Assembly (NCBI GenBank): GCA_018823415.1
Contig: JAHJIN010000419.1
Span: 1-46,271, forward strand
DNA length: 46,271 nt
Source: Chloroflexota bacterium
Lineage (GTDB): Bacteria; Chloroflexota; JAHJIN01
Reading direction: 5' to 3'
Part shown: in pieces, positions 1-7,954 of the stretch
Layout of the letters: every line of letters starts with the position of its first letter
Position numbering within the stretch: position 1 is the stretch's first letter
Translations under genes and position numbers: made by a program
The notes under the pieces: model-generated
Seen by the model: only the letters and a program-made list of their open reading frames with translations
Database searches by the model: none
Told to the model about the DNA's origin: nothing

Positions 1-664
1 AGCCCCAGAAGTCAGTGTTGCCCTTGGCGCGCTCGCCGTCCTGGATCTTTTGGGCCATCGTGGTCAGTTCGGTCCAGGTCTTGGGCGGGGCATCGTAGCC
101 ATATTCCTTGAGCAGGTCGGTGCGATAGAAGAGCAGGCCGGCGTCGGTGAACCAGGGGATGCCTACCAGGCGGCCATCCACGGTGTTGTTCTGGATGATG
201 GCGTCAAAGTGCTCGCCGGCCACGGCCTTGGCACCATACTCGTTCAGGTCGATGAGGTGCTCGGCCAGGTCGCCGGGCCAGATCACGTCGATCTGATAGA
301 GGTCGGCGTCAGGGGACTTGGTCTCAAAGTACTGGAGGTACACGCCCAGCCGGTCCTGCACCGCGTCGGGGGTGTCAAACACCTCGATGGTGATGTTGGG
401 ATGGGCAGCCATGTACTTGTCAGCCGACTTTTTGGCGAGTTCGAGTTCCTGGCCCACGGCACCACTCAACAGCCGGATCGTCACTTTTTCTTCCGGCGGG
501 GTGGTGGGCTTGGGGGTTTCGGTGGGTTTAGGCGGCGTGGTTGGCTGGACCGCCTGGGTTGGTACTGGGGCCGTAGTTGGCTCGGGTGGTGCGGGGCACT
601 GGGCCGCCAACACCATGCTCAGGATCACCAACAAGGCCAGGGTTGCAAATAATGAGCGTTTCAT
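1..664 (-). CDS. ABC transporter extracellular solute-binding lipoprotein (sugar type), C-terminus cut off
   Basis: Visible are about 221 N-terminal residues; the gene continues past the left edge. The start (ATG at 664) follows a strong AGGAGG ribosome site. Residues 1-21 form a lysine/arginine plus hydrophobic signal peptide ending VLAAQC, a lipobox-like site with an unusual Gln before the Cys. A Pro/Thr-rich tether follows (about residues 22-55), then a typical family 1 solute-binding fold (KVTIRLLSG, YQIDVIWPGDLAEHLIDL, GIPWFTDAGLLFYRTDLL). Such proteins capture sugars outside the cell and deliver them to a MalFG-type permease. Permease genes are expected beyond the left edge. The LacI-type regulator immediately upstream on the same strand suggests carbohydrate-responsive control. 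The exact sugar cannot be read from the sequence. Confidence 0.9.
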   Translation of the reverse strand, partial: MKRSLFATLALLVILSMVLAAQCPAPPEPTTAPVPTQAVQPTTPPKPTETPKPTTPPEEKVTIRLLSGAVGQELELAKKSADKYMAAHPNITIEVFDTPDAVQDRLGVYLQYFETKSPDADLYQIDVIWPGDLAEHLIDLNEYGAKAVAGEHFDAIIQNNTVDGRLVGIPWFTDAGLLFYRTDLLKEYGYDAPPKTWTELTTMAQKIQDGERAKGNTDFWG

Positions 665-826
665 CTCTAGGTCTCCTCCTAAGGTATGTTAGAGCAAATG
701 TGTGGAAATAACCACACGCCGATTCCGATGAGCTGCCCGGATCGGGCAGCATGACCGAGTTCGCGTATCGTTGGCGACGCACCACCTCCTTTCTGGCCGG
801 GGTCCGGTGGCTCAAGACCCCATAGT
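665..826 (-). promoter_or_regulatory. Leader region of the solute-binding protein gene with two inverted repeats
   Basis: This 162-base gap between the LacI-type gene and the lipoprotein gene holds two perfect inverted repeats: GTGTGG/CCACAC around a 6-nt loop (700-717) and GCTGCCCG/CGGGCAGC around a 3-nt loop (732-750). Neither is followed by a T-run on the minus strand, so they are not classic terminators. On the minus strand a Shine-Dalgarno-like AAAGGAGGTG also lies at 783-792 but I could not assign it a convincing gene. I saw no convincing promoter and no copy of the GGAAG-NN-CTTCC operator. Confidence 0.35.
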
Positions 827-1840
827 TTAGTTCAGCGACTGCGTGCTGGTTTCGCGGATCACCATTTGCACCGGTAAACGGATGCAGGTGGGTTCCGGCT
901 CGTCTTGGCTGTTTTCCAGTTGTTGCAGTAGCAACCGGGCACCTTCTTGACCCATGCGAAACATGGGCTGTCGGATGGTGGATAGACCCACATACTGAGA
1001 TACTTCGATGTCATCATAGCCCACCAGGGCGAAATCCTGGGGCACCTGTCCCCCGGTCTCCTGGATCGCCCGCAACGCGCCCAGGGCCTGGGTGTCGCTG
1101 GTGGCAAAGATGGCAGTGGGTGGCTGGGCCAGTGCCAGCAAGCGTTTCATGCACTCGTAGCCGCTCTGGGCGTTGAACTCGCCGATCTGGTGGTATGCCT
1201 CATGGAATGGCAGGTCGTGTTCTTTGAGCACCTGGCGATAGCCGGCGAATCGCTCGCTGCTGGTGGGAAAGCCAAAGGGATCATCTAGGCGGCCGCTGAT
1301 AAAGCCGATGCGCTGGTGACCGTTCTCGATGAGATGGGCGACTGCCGTTCGAGCGCCACCCACATTGTCCACTGACACGGAACTAAAGGCCGGATGCCGT
1401 GAATCTACCAGTACGATGGGCAGTCGGACCCGGGTGATGGCGCGGACGTCTACTTCTTCCAGGCATAGGGAAATCAGCAATAGACCGTCTACCCGGCGGC
1501 GCATGGGTAATTCGCGCAGGTAATAGTCCTTGAGTTCCTTCTGTTCCACATCGTACAGGATCAGGTTATAGCCGTGCTGGAGCAGCTCGTTGTCTATGCC
1601 GCGCAGTACTTCGACAAAGAATGGTCGGGTGAAAAATGGGATGACGATGCCAATGGTGTTGGTTCTTTTGAGGGAGAGGCCCCGCGCCATGGGGTTGGGT
1701 TGATAGTTCAACTCGGTGATGGTCTGCAGGACTCGTTGGCGGGTGGGTTCGCGGACGTGGGGGCTGTCGTTGAGGACGCGAGAGACGGTTCCAATCCCTA
1801 CCCCGGCGCGCTCGGCCACATCATAGATTGTCACGTTCAT
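827..1840 (-). CDS. LacI family transcriptional regulator
   Basis: A 337-residue protein of normal LacI/GalR length. Residues 1-60 hold the DNA-binding helix-turn-helix and hinge helix (VTIYDVAERAGVGIGTVSRV, then YQPNPMARGLSLKRT). The remainder is the periplasmic-binding-protein-like effector domain, with family hallmarks such as TIGIVIPFF, VDGLLLIS, PIVLVDS, AVAHLIENGHQRIGFISG and ALVGYDDIE. I chose the ATG at 1840 because it gives the canonical LacI N-terminus; an upstream ATG at 1891 would start inside the promoter. It is probably a carbohydrate-responsive repressor acting on the sugar-binding lipoprotein gene downstream and, from the operator-like palindromes over its own promoter, on itself. 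The ligand is unknown. Confidence 0.93.
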   Translation of the reverse strand: MNVTIYDVAERAGVGIGTVSRVLNDSPHVREPTRQRVLQTITELNYQPNPMARGLSLKRTNTIGIVIPFFTRPFFVEVLRGIDNELLQHGYNLILYDVEQKELKDYYLRELPMRRRVDGLLLISLCLEEVDVRAITRVRLPIVLVDSRHPAFSSVSVDNVGGARTAVAHLIENGHQRIGFISGRLDDPFGFPTSSERFAGYRQVLKEHDLPFHEAYHQIGEFNAQSGYECMKRLLALAQPPTAIFATSDTQALGALRAIQETGGQVPQDFALVGYDDIEVSQYVGLSTIRQPMFRMGQEGARLLLQQLENSQDEPEPTCIRLPVQMVIRETSTQSLN

Positions 1841-1861
1841 GTGCTCGCCCCCATTCGAAAC

Positions 1862-1890
1862 GGAAGGGCTTCCATTTGGAAGTGCTTCCA
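1862..1890. promoter_or_regulatory. Two LacI-type operator-like palindromes
   Basis: The 14-base palindrome at 1877-1890 (TGGAAG-TG-CTTCCA, symmetric except for the two central bases) touches the -10 box. A second copy at 1862-1873 (GGAAG-GG-CTTCC) lies 16 bases away centre to centre. LacI/GalR regulators typically bind such dyads. Position and spacing suggest autorepression of the regulator gene. Confidence 0.65.
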
Positions 1891-1919
1891 TTATAGCATA
1901 TCCGGCGGGTGGTTGTCAA
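1890..1919 (-). promoter_or_regulatory. Sigma-70-type promoter of the LacI-type gene
   Basis: On the minus strand TTGACA (1914-1919) and TATAAT (1890-1895) are separated by 18 bases, a full consensus match in both boxes. Transcription would begin about 1883, placing the operator palindrome directly on the start point. Confidence 0.8.
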
Positions 1920-1986
1920 TATGTTACTGACACCAATTTTCGTCGAAGATGAAATCGTGAAGGGGCCTTGTCCGAGGTAGTCCAAG

Positions 1987-2017
1987 AAAACGGGCCTGAC
2001 ATTTGGTGTCAGGCCCG
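1987..2017 (-). terminator. Rho-independent terminator after the zinc-ribbon/PQQ protein gene
   Basis: Perfect 11-base arms (1991-2001 and 2007-2017) enclose a 5-base loop; reading on the minus strand the hairpin is followed by TTTTCTT. It lies 21 bases past the stop codon at 2039 and closes the glgA-to-PQQ gene run. Confidence 0.85.
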
Positions 2018-2038
2018 GGGGACGATGGGGGAGAGGGT

Positions 2039-3592
2039 TTACGGCCAGGCGAATTCGAGCCGGGCGGTTTCCAGGTTGACCACAAAGAGTTGGCCCCAGC
2101 TTGGCACATACGCGCGCGTGCCGGTCCAGGCCACGGTGCCCAGGTCGTTGTGGCGTAGTTCGATGGCGCCGGACTGTAGCACCTGGGCATCGTTTGCCCC
2201 GAGGACATCCAGGTGCAGTTGGGCCTCGTCATCTGGTACCCAGAGCACTGCCACGCCCAGGGGAATGATCTGCGCGGCCCAGTTGTCGAACGAGCCCACG
2301 CCTTGGAGGACATGGCGCCAGCGCCAGTCGCCGGTGGCCGGGTCCAACGCCCATAGCTCGTCGCGCGTTGAACCGCGCGTTCGCTCGGCATGGACGAGGG
2401 CGGGGCCTTGGGGCCGGGCCGCCAGCACGGTCAGCGCATAGTCCGGTTCGTCTGCCAGCCGGCGGGCGGTGCCCTGGTCCAGGTCCACGGCGTCCAGGGT
2501 ATGCCCACTGGTGCCGCCGGTGATATACAGCGCGTCATCGACCAGCACCAGGTCCGTGGTCCATACTGCGTTCAGGTCGGCGATAGTCGCGGTCCAGGCC
2601 ACGTCGCCGGTGGCGACCGTGATGCATTGCACGCACAAGGGACCATGACCCAGAAGGACGTACAGCACGCCACGCGTGTTGTCTACCAGCATGGGGCTGT
2701 AAATGGTGGCAGTCTGGTCCCACGGGTGGTCTTGAGCCCGGCACACCGGCGTGATCTGCCGATCCACCGAGCCATCGAGCAGGTTCAAAATGAGCAAAGA
2801 CGCGCCGCGCGCGTCCTCTGGTTGGTCGAGCACGGCTGGCTGGCCGGCCACGTTCAATAATTGCCGGGGCGTCTGGCTCAGCCGTACGCTCCAGGCCGGT
2901 TTGCCGGTGTCGGCATCGAAGGCCTGCGCGGTGCCATCCTTGGTCAGCACCACCACGCGATCCCCGAACACCTGGAGGCAGTCCTGCTGCGGGCTGGGCA
3001 GTACATCGGCCGGCACAGCTTCCCAGATCGTGCGGCCGGTTGCCAGATCCAGGGCATACAGGCGCGCCTCGTTGCTCAGATACAATCGCTCGCCGTCGAC
3101 GATGACGGTGGGGCTGTATGAATCCTGGCCCAGCGATTTGCGCCAACGCAAGGCCCGGGTGACGCCATCTACCAGCACCAGGTTGTTATCGTCCGCGTTC
3201 AGGTCTCGCGTCACTAGCACCAGATCGGCCACACCTGGATACTCGGTGGGGAGCAAGATGGGCAGCCAGTTCATCACGTGGTCTGAAGAGGGCCGGCCAA
3301 TGCGGCTTTCGCTGAGCCACATGCCCACCAGGACCACGCCCACGATGAGGCCCATGATGACCAGCATGGTCACGAGCCCCCCGGCGGCGCTGCCGGTCGT
3401 GGCCGGGGCGCTTGTTGGAGCCGGGGGTTGCACGATAACCACACGCTCGCGTCCCAGAGGGCGCGAGCGTTCCAGCGTGGTGCCGCAATAGGCGCATTTG
3501 GCCTGGTCGCCAATCATCTCGACTGACGCGCCGCACGAGGGGCAGCGAATGGCCCGCACCGGGTTTGATTCTGTCGAGTACTTTTCTGGCAT
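2039..3592 (-). CDS. Membrane-anchored PQQ-like beta-propeller protein with N-terminal zinc ribbon
   Basis: A 517-residue protein. The start at 3592 gives an N-terminal zinc ribbon (RCPSCGAS at 16-23, KCAYCGTT at 32-39), then a linker and one transmembrane helix at about 72-93. The rest is an outer beta-propeller of PQQ-like repeats, recognisable by recurring blades such as RLYALDLATGRTIWEA, VFGDRVVVLTKDGTAQAFDA and DELWALDPATGDWRWRHV. No catalytic residues or cofactor-binding set are evident, so it is more likely a scaffold, sensor or binding protein than a dehydrogenase. It is the last gene of the glgA-clpX-scpA run, 58 bases after the membrane-protein gene, and is followed by a terminator. 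The inferred topology puts the ribbon in the cytoplasm and the propeller outside. Confidence 0.8.
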   Translation of the reverse strand: MPEKYSTESNPVRAIRCPSCGASVEMIGDQAKCAYCGTTLERSRPLGRERVVIVQPPAPTSAPATTGSAAGGLVTMLVIMGLIVGVVLVGMWLSESRIGRPSSDHVMNWLPILLPTEYPGVADLVLVTRDLNADDNNLVLVDGVTRALRWRKSLGQDSYSPTVIVDGERLYLSNEARLYALDLATGRTIWEAVPADVLPSPQQDCLQVFGDRVVVLTKDGTAQAFDADTGKPAWSVRLSQTPRQLLNVAGQPAVLDQPEDARGASLLILNLLDGSVDRQITPVCRAQDHPWDQTATIYSPMLVDNTRGVLYVLLGHGPLCVQCITVATGDVAWTATIADLNAVWTTDLVLVDDALYITGGTSGHTLDAVDLDQGTARRLADEPDYALTVLAARPQGPALVHAERTRGSTRDELWALDPATGDWRWRHVLQGVGSFDNWAAQIIPLGVAVLWVPDDEAQLHLDVLGANDAQVLQSGAIELRHNDLGTVAWTGTRAYVPSWGQLFVVNLETARLEFAWP

Positions 3593-3650
3593 GGCTCTTA
3601 TCCTACCCGCCGGCCGCCGTCTCCTGGTGATTGTGGGGGCCGGCAGTCGT

Positions 3651-4238
3651 TCAATGATGCCCGATCTTGTACAGGTGCCAGCCGTAGCCATAGCCCACCA
3701 CGGTGAGGATGAGCAGGTCGCGAATGTGGACGTGGGCGTCGCGGGGCATGAGCGCATCCAGGGCCAAAAAGTAGAGGGCCAGCAGGATCATCAGGGCCGT
3801 GAGGGCTACAGTCACGATGAGGAGTTGGTCGGAATTGTACTGTTTGGTCACCTGCAAATAGACCACGTGGTTCGCGTACACCTCACCCAGGACGAAAAAG
3901 ATCAGGCCGGCGATGAGGGTATAGGCGTATAACTCCTGGACAAGCTGGATGGACCGGTTCGGCCAGCACAGGGCCAGCGTGACCAGGCTCAATAGGAACA
4001 CGATGCCCAGGGTCAGCACGCCCCGGTTGGTGAGCTTGGTGAGCACGTGGGGGGCCAGCATGTCGTTGGAATACCGGAACAGGCGCGGGGGCACCAGAAA
4101 CGCCACCAGGATACCCACGAATACCAGCCCGCCGTCGAGCAGGGCCGTGGGCAGCGAGCCGCCGGTGTGATGCCAGGTCAGCTCGCCGTATAGCACGGCG
4201 AGGCCCAATGAAGAAATGATGGCATGTAAAACCTGCAC
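3651..4238 (-). CDS. Multi-pass membrane protein of unknown function
   Basis: The 195-residue product has about five or six hydrophobic helices (for example LVFVGILVAFLVP, GVLTLGIVFLLSLVTLALC, YAYTLIAGLIFFVLG, LLIVTVALTALMILLALYFL and ILTVVGYGYGWHLY). The GTG start at 4238 is chosen because AGGGAGGA lies four bases upstream; reading further upstream would enter the heptamer repeat array. No family motif is recognised. It sits between scpA and the zinc-ribbon/propeller gene, and the short spacing suggests co-transcription. A partner role for the neighbouring membrane-anchored propeller protein is possible but speculative. Confidence 0.65.
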   Translation of the reverse strand: MQVLHAIISSLGLAVLYGELTWHHTGGSLPTALLDGGLVFVGILVAFLVPPRLFRYSNDMLAPHVLTKLTNRGVLTLGIVFLLSLVTLALCWPNRSIQLVQELYAYTLIAGLIFFVLGEVYANHVVYLQVTKQYNSDQLLIVTVALTALMILLALYFLALDALMPRDAHVHIRDLLILTVVGYGYGWHLYKIGHH

Positions 4239-4258
4239 GAGTCCTCCCTTGATGTCGC

Positions 4259-4318
4259 GGTCGCTGGTCAGCGATCGCTGATCAGTGGTCGGCGGTTGTT
4301 GGTGGCTGGTCCTCGGTC
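4259..4318. repeat. Degenerate heptamer array, GRTC family (9 units)
   Basis: A G-[GA]-T-N word recurs at 4259, 4266, 4273, 4280, 4287, 4294, 4301, 4308 and 4315, exactly every 7 bases (GGTC, GGTC, GATC, GATC, GGTC, GGTT, GGTG, GGTC, GGTC). The array covers the end of scpA, so it encodes the last residues of ScpA. It includes a 14-base palindrome at 4268-4281. Confidence 0.8.
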
Positions 4319-5034
4319 CCTTCGATGACAATGTCCTCAAACAGCGTTTCCTGGGCCACGGTGACCTGGCGGAGCCGGATCAGCTCCAGCAGCGCCAGGA
4401 ACGTGACGATGACCTCTACCCGCGAGACAGCGGTGCGCAACAGGTCACCAAAGTATAGCCGGCCGCCTTCCTTGGCCTGTGTGGCGATGTGGGCCATCTT
4501 GTCTTCTACCGAGAAAGACATGGCCGGGACCGCGCTGTCGGCCGTGGGCAAGGCCGGCAAGCGGGCCAGCACCGTTTGCACGGCGGCCAGCAAATCGTCC
4601 AGCGTGACGCCTTCGAGCCGAAAGCTGGTGGTTTCGATGCGGGGGGGCGGGGCCAGGCGCGCATAGCTGTGCAGCCCGGCCTCTTCGCGCTGGCGCAGGC
4701 CGGCAGCCACTTGCTTGAAGCGCTTGTATTCACGCAATTGGCGTGCCAGGGCCTCGCCGGGGTCCTCTTCTTCCTCGGTCGTCAGCGACGCCGGGGGCCG
4801 GGGCAAGAGCACCTGCGATTTGATGTAGAGCAGCTTGGCCGCCACCACCAGGAAATCGGCTAGGGCCGCGGCGTCCATGTGCTCGGCTTTGAGCAGCCGG
4901 ATATGCTCCAGGTATTGGTCTGTCACCGTCGCCAGAGACACGGTGGTGATGTCTAGCTCCTGGCGTTCGATGAGCTGGAGTAGCAGGTCGAGCGGGCCTT
5001 CAAATATGGTGAGTTTGACCTCGTACTGCGTCTG
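4282..5034 (-). CDS. scpA: Segregation and condensation protein A (start uncertain)
   Basis: ScpA is the kleisin subunit of the SMC-ScpAB condensin, bridging the SMC heads for chromosome compaction and segregation. The frame begins QTQYEVKLTIFEGPLDLLL, the diagnostic ScpA N-terminus, continues with QLIERQELDITTVSLATV and ends with the winged-helix C-terminus (VIVTFLALLELIRLRQVTV). Length is about 250 residues, normal for the family. Between the upstream in-frame TGA (5074-5076) and the conserved region there is no in-frame ATG, GTG or TTG; the first ordinary start is a GTG at 4941, which would delete the conserved FEGPLDLLL motif. A GTG at 5036-5038 would be in frame if one base were removed. 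The coordinates therefore mark the conserved coding frame rather than a proven start. The gene lies 66 bases after clpX. No scpB is visible nearby. Confidence 0.85.
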   Translation of the reverse strand, partial: QTQYEVKLTIFEGPLDLLLQLIERQELDITTVSLATVTDQYLEHIRLLKAEHMDAAALADFLVVAAKLLYIKSQVLLPRPPASLTTEEEEDPGEALARQLREYKRFKQVAAGLRQREEAGLHSYARLAPPPRIETTSFRLEGVTLDDLLAAVQTVLARLPALPTADSAVPAMSFSVEDKMAHIATQAKEGGRLYFGDLLRTAVSRVEVIVTFLALLELIRLRQVTVAQETLFEDIVIEGTEDQPPTTADH

Positions 5035-5100
5035 ACACCTCGCTGCGCAAAGAATGGGTGTATGAAGCGATGGTCATTTGCCTGGTTGCGGGCGCGCGAT

Positions 5101-6387
5101 TCAGGCCGAGCGCCGGGTGATCTCTTCAAACTCGACCGCGCGGCCTCGCCGATCCAGCAGGATGGGCGGCTCGCGCCGCAGGATGGTCTCGGGGTTGATG
5201 ACGCACTTGCGCACCTCTTTGCGCGACGGGACTTCGTACATCACGTCCAAGAGCACGTCTTCGATGATGGTGCGCAGGCCCCGGGCGCCGGTCTTGTAGC
5301 GCATGGCCACGCGGGCCGCCGCACGCAGGGCATCGTCCGTAAACACCAGCTCTACCCGGTCCAACTGCAAGATCCGCTGATACTGGCGCACCAGCGCGTT
5401 GGTGGGCTCGGTGAGGATGCGCACCAACGCTTCTTCGTCCAGCGGGTCCACGTTCGCCACGATGGGCAAGCGGCCTACCAACTCGGGGATAAAGCCGTAC
5501 TTGAGCAAATCGTCGCTGACCACCTGCTGGAGCAACTCGGCCACGCGCTTTTCGCGACGCTCCACCGGCTCGGCGCGAAAGCCCATGCCACTGCCGCCGG
5601 CCACGCGCTGGGCAATGATCTCTTCGAGGCCTTCAAAGGTGCCGCCGCAGATAAAGAGGATGTTGCTGGTGTCGAGCTGGATGTATTCTTGCTGGGGATG
5701 CTTGCGCCCGCCGGCCGGCGGCACGTTGGCGATGGCCCCTTCGACTATTTTGAGCAGTGCTTGCTGCACGCCTTCGCCCGACACGTCGCGGGTGATGGAG
5801 GGGTTGTCGCTCTTGCGGGCAATCTTGTCAATCTCGTCGATATAGACGATGCCGCGCTCGGCCCGGGCCACGTCATAGTCCGCTGCCTGGAGCAGCCGCA
5901 GCAGGATGTTCTCCACGTCTTCGCCCACATAGCCGGCCTCGGTCAGGGCCGTGGCATCCGAGATGGAGAATGGCACGTCCAGGATGCGCGCCAACGTCTG
6001 AGCCAAAAGGGTTTTGCCGCAGCCGGTGGGGCCAATGAGCAGGATGTTGCTCTTTTGCAGTTCCACCTCGTCGCCGGCCTGATTGGCGGCCACGCGCTTG
6101 TAGTGGTTATACACGGCCACCGACAGCACCTTTTTGGCCCGATCCTGGCCTATCACATATTGGTTCAACTGCTCGCGGATGCGGCGCGGGGCCGGGATCT
6201 TGGTCAGGGCGGCCGTGGGCTGTTCCTTGGCGCTCTGCTCCTCTTCTTCTTCCAGGATCTCGACGCACAGGCGCACGCACTCGTTGCAGATGTACACCGA
6301 GCCGGGCCCGGCGATGAGTCGCTGTACCTGATCCTGGTTCTTGCTGCAAAATGAGCAATAGTACTTGGGGTCTCTGGCCTCGCTCAT
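5101..6387 (-). CDS. clpX: ATP-dependent Clp protease ATP-binding subunit ClpX
   Basis: ClpX is the hexameric unfoldase that delivers substrates to the ClpP protease. The 428-residue protein starts with the C4 zinc-binding domain (CSFCSKNQ at 12-19, then ICNECVRLC) and has a Walker A ([15 protein letters not shown]), the AAEVGY-like segment [15 protein letters not shown], Walker B ([12 protein letters not shown]) and the RRE/sensor region. Near the middle the pattern [14 protein letters not shown] corresponds to the family stretch carrying the ClpP-docking loop; the downstream GMGF, at about 250-253, is the likely IGF-type loop. AGGAGG precedes ATG 6387. It lies 31 bases downstream of glgA and upstream of scpA, all on one strand. 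clpP is not in the window. Confidence 0.97.
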   Translation of the reverse strand: MSEARDPKYYCSFCSKNQDQVQRLIAGPGSVYICNECVRLCVEILEEEEEQSAKEQPTAALTKIPAPRRIREQLNQYVIGQDRAKKVLSVAVYNHYKRVAANQAGDEVELQKSNILLIGPTGCGKTLLAQTLARILDVPFSISDATALTEAGYVGEDVENILLRLLQAADYDVARAERGIVYIDEIDKIARKSDNPSITRDVSGEGVQQALLKIVEGAIANVPPAGGRKHPQQEYIQLDTSNILFICGGTFEGLEEIIAQRVAGGSGMGFRAEPVERREKRVAELLQQVVSDDLLKYGFIPELVGRLPIVANVDPLDEEALVRILTEPTNALVRQYQRILQLDRVELVFTDDALRAAARVAMRYKTGARGLRTIIEDVLLDVMYEVPSRKEVRKCVINPETILRREPPILLDRRGRAVEFEEITRRSA

Positions 6388-6418
6388 GAGATGGGCCTCC
6401 TACTGGGATTGGGCCGGC

Positions 6419-7879
6419 TCAGCCGGCTGCCTTGAAAGACTGGGCCTTGTGATACAGGTCTACGTATTGGCGCGCCGAAGCGGCCCACGAATGGTCTTTT
6501 TCCATGTCGCGCAGTTGCAATTGACGCCACATGGCCGGGTATTTAAAGGTCTCGGTGGCCCGGACGATGGCGGCGAACAGGTCGTAGGCATTATAGCGCG
6601 TGAACACAAAGCCGGTGCCGGTGTCGGCGTGCGGGTCGAAATCCTGCACCGTGTCGGCCAGACCGCCGGTGTGCCGCACGATGGGCACGCTGCCATAGTG
6701 CATGGCGATCATCTGGCCCAGGCCGCACGGTTCAAAGCGGCTGGGCATGAGGAACATGTCGGTGCCCGCGTATATCTTTTGGGCCAACTCGGCGTTGAAC
6801 GTGAGAAACACCGACAGGCGTTGCGGGTGCCGGCGCGCCATGTCGCTGAACAGTTCGTGATAGCGCTGCTCGCCGGTGCCCAGGACCACAAACTGCACGT
6901 CCAGGTTCACCACGGCGTCCAGAATCTGGGCGATGAGGTCGAACCCTTTTTGGTCGGTGAGGCGCGAGATGGCTCCCATGAGGGGAATGGCCGGGTCCAG
7001 CTCTAACCGGGCCGCGCGCTGCAAGTCTAGCTTGTTCGCCACGCGAGCATCGAGGTGCTCCTTGTTGAACGGGGCGGCAATATGGGGGTCGGTCATGGGA
7101 TTCAGCGTCTCGGTGTCGATGCCGTTGAGGATGCCAAAGAGCCGGTCCTTGCGATCGCGCAGGAGCAAGTCCAGCTTTTCGCCGTATTCGGGCGTGAGGA
7201 TTTCCTGGGCATAGGTGGGGCTTACGGTGTTGACGGCGTCGGCAAAGAGGATGCCCTGGGCCATGAGGTCCACCACGTTTTCCAGGTCACGAATCTGCGG
7301 CACCTGAAAGTGGTACTCGTCAATGCCGGCGATCTCGAGGATGCGCGTGCCAAAGATGCCCTGGTACGCCAGGTTGTGGATGGTGTATACCGTGGCCGTG
7401 TGCGCGAAAAAGGGATCGTCGCGGTACAGCGTCTTGAGCCACTGGGGGATGATGGCCGTGTGCCAGTCGTGGCAGTGGATCACGTCGGGCACCCAATCCA
7501 GGCGCTTGAGCATCTCCACGGCACCCCGGCAAAACAGCACGAATCGCTCGCCGTCGTCCGGGTAGCCATAGATGCCCTCGCGGCCCAGGTAGCGGGCATT
7601 GTCTACGAAATACACCGGCACGTCGTCATCAATGGTGGCTTCCCAGATGTTGACCGGCTCCTGGTGCTGGTCCATGGGCACGTCGAATGGCCCGGTGACG
7701 TGCTGGAGCCCAAAGCGCTCCGGGTCCACCCGGCCATAACGCGGCATGGCCACGCGCACGTCCACACCCAGCTTTTTCAGGGCCTTGGGCAGCGAGCCTA
7801 CTACCTCGGCCAGATGGCCGGTTTTGGCAAAAGGCACCACTTCGGCGGCCAGGATCAGGACTTTTAACGGTTCGGTCAT
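6419..7879 (-). CDS. glgA: Glycogen/starch synthase (GT5 family)
   Basis: GlgA transfers glucose from ADP- or UDP-glucose to the non-reducing end of alpha-1,4-glucan in the cytoplasm. The 486-residue protein has the expected two Rossmann domains: the N-terminal substrate loop (PFAKTGHLAEVVGSLPKAL at 16-34), VIHCHDWHTAIIP, YTIHNLAYQGIF, NTVSPTYA, GILNGIDTETLNP and the C-terminal MPSRFEPCGLGQMIAMHYGS. In the nucleotide-sugar loop the usual K-T-G-G-L reads K19-T-G-H22-L. A GAGGAG ribosome site precedes ATG 7879. It is the first gene of the run leading into clpX and scpA. An orphan CBM48 protein at 37350 could also act on glycogen. Confidence 0.92.
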   Translation of the reverse strand: MTEPLKVLILAAEVVPFAKTGHLAEVVGSLPKALKKLGVDVRVAMPRYGRVDPERFGLQHVTGPFDVPMDQHQEPVNIWEATIDDDVPVYFVDNARYLGREGIYGYPDDGERFVLFCRGAVEMLKRLDWVPDVIHCHDWHTAIIPQWLKTLYRDDPFFAHTATVYTIHNLAYQGIFGTRILEIAGIDEYHFQVPQIRDLENVVDLMAQGILFADAVNTVSPTYAQEILTPEYGEKLDLLLRDRKDRLFGILNGIDTETLNPMTDPHIAAPFNKEHLDARVANKLDLQRAARLELDPAIPLMGAISRLTDQKGFDLIAQILDAVVNLDVQFVVLGTGEQRYHELFSDMARRHPQRLSVFLTFNAELAQKIYAGTDMFLMPSRFEPCGLGQMIAMHYGSVPIVRHTGGLADTVQDFDPHADTGTGFVFTRYNAYDLFAAIVRATETFKYPAMWRQLQLRDMEKDHSWAASARQYVDLYHKAQSFKAAG

Positions 7880-7954
7880 TGAATTCTCCTCGCACCGGAT
7901 AATGAGCTTGCCTGGATTCTTGGGCCTTTCTCAGCTAGGAAGAAAAGGGTCCGG

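Noticed and set aside
528..815. Minus-strand frame overlapping the lipoprotein leader with a Shine-Dalgarno-like site
   Set aside because: It runs through the lipoprotein gene in another frame and has no homology I recognise.
4271..4278. GCGATCGC octamer, the HIP1 sequence of cyanobacteria
   Set aside because: A single occurrence explained by the heptamer array; not evidence of a cyanobacterial genome.
5062..6354. Long plus-strand open frame opposite clpX
   Set aside because: Shadow of clpX with no recognisable domain and His/Ala-rich composition.
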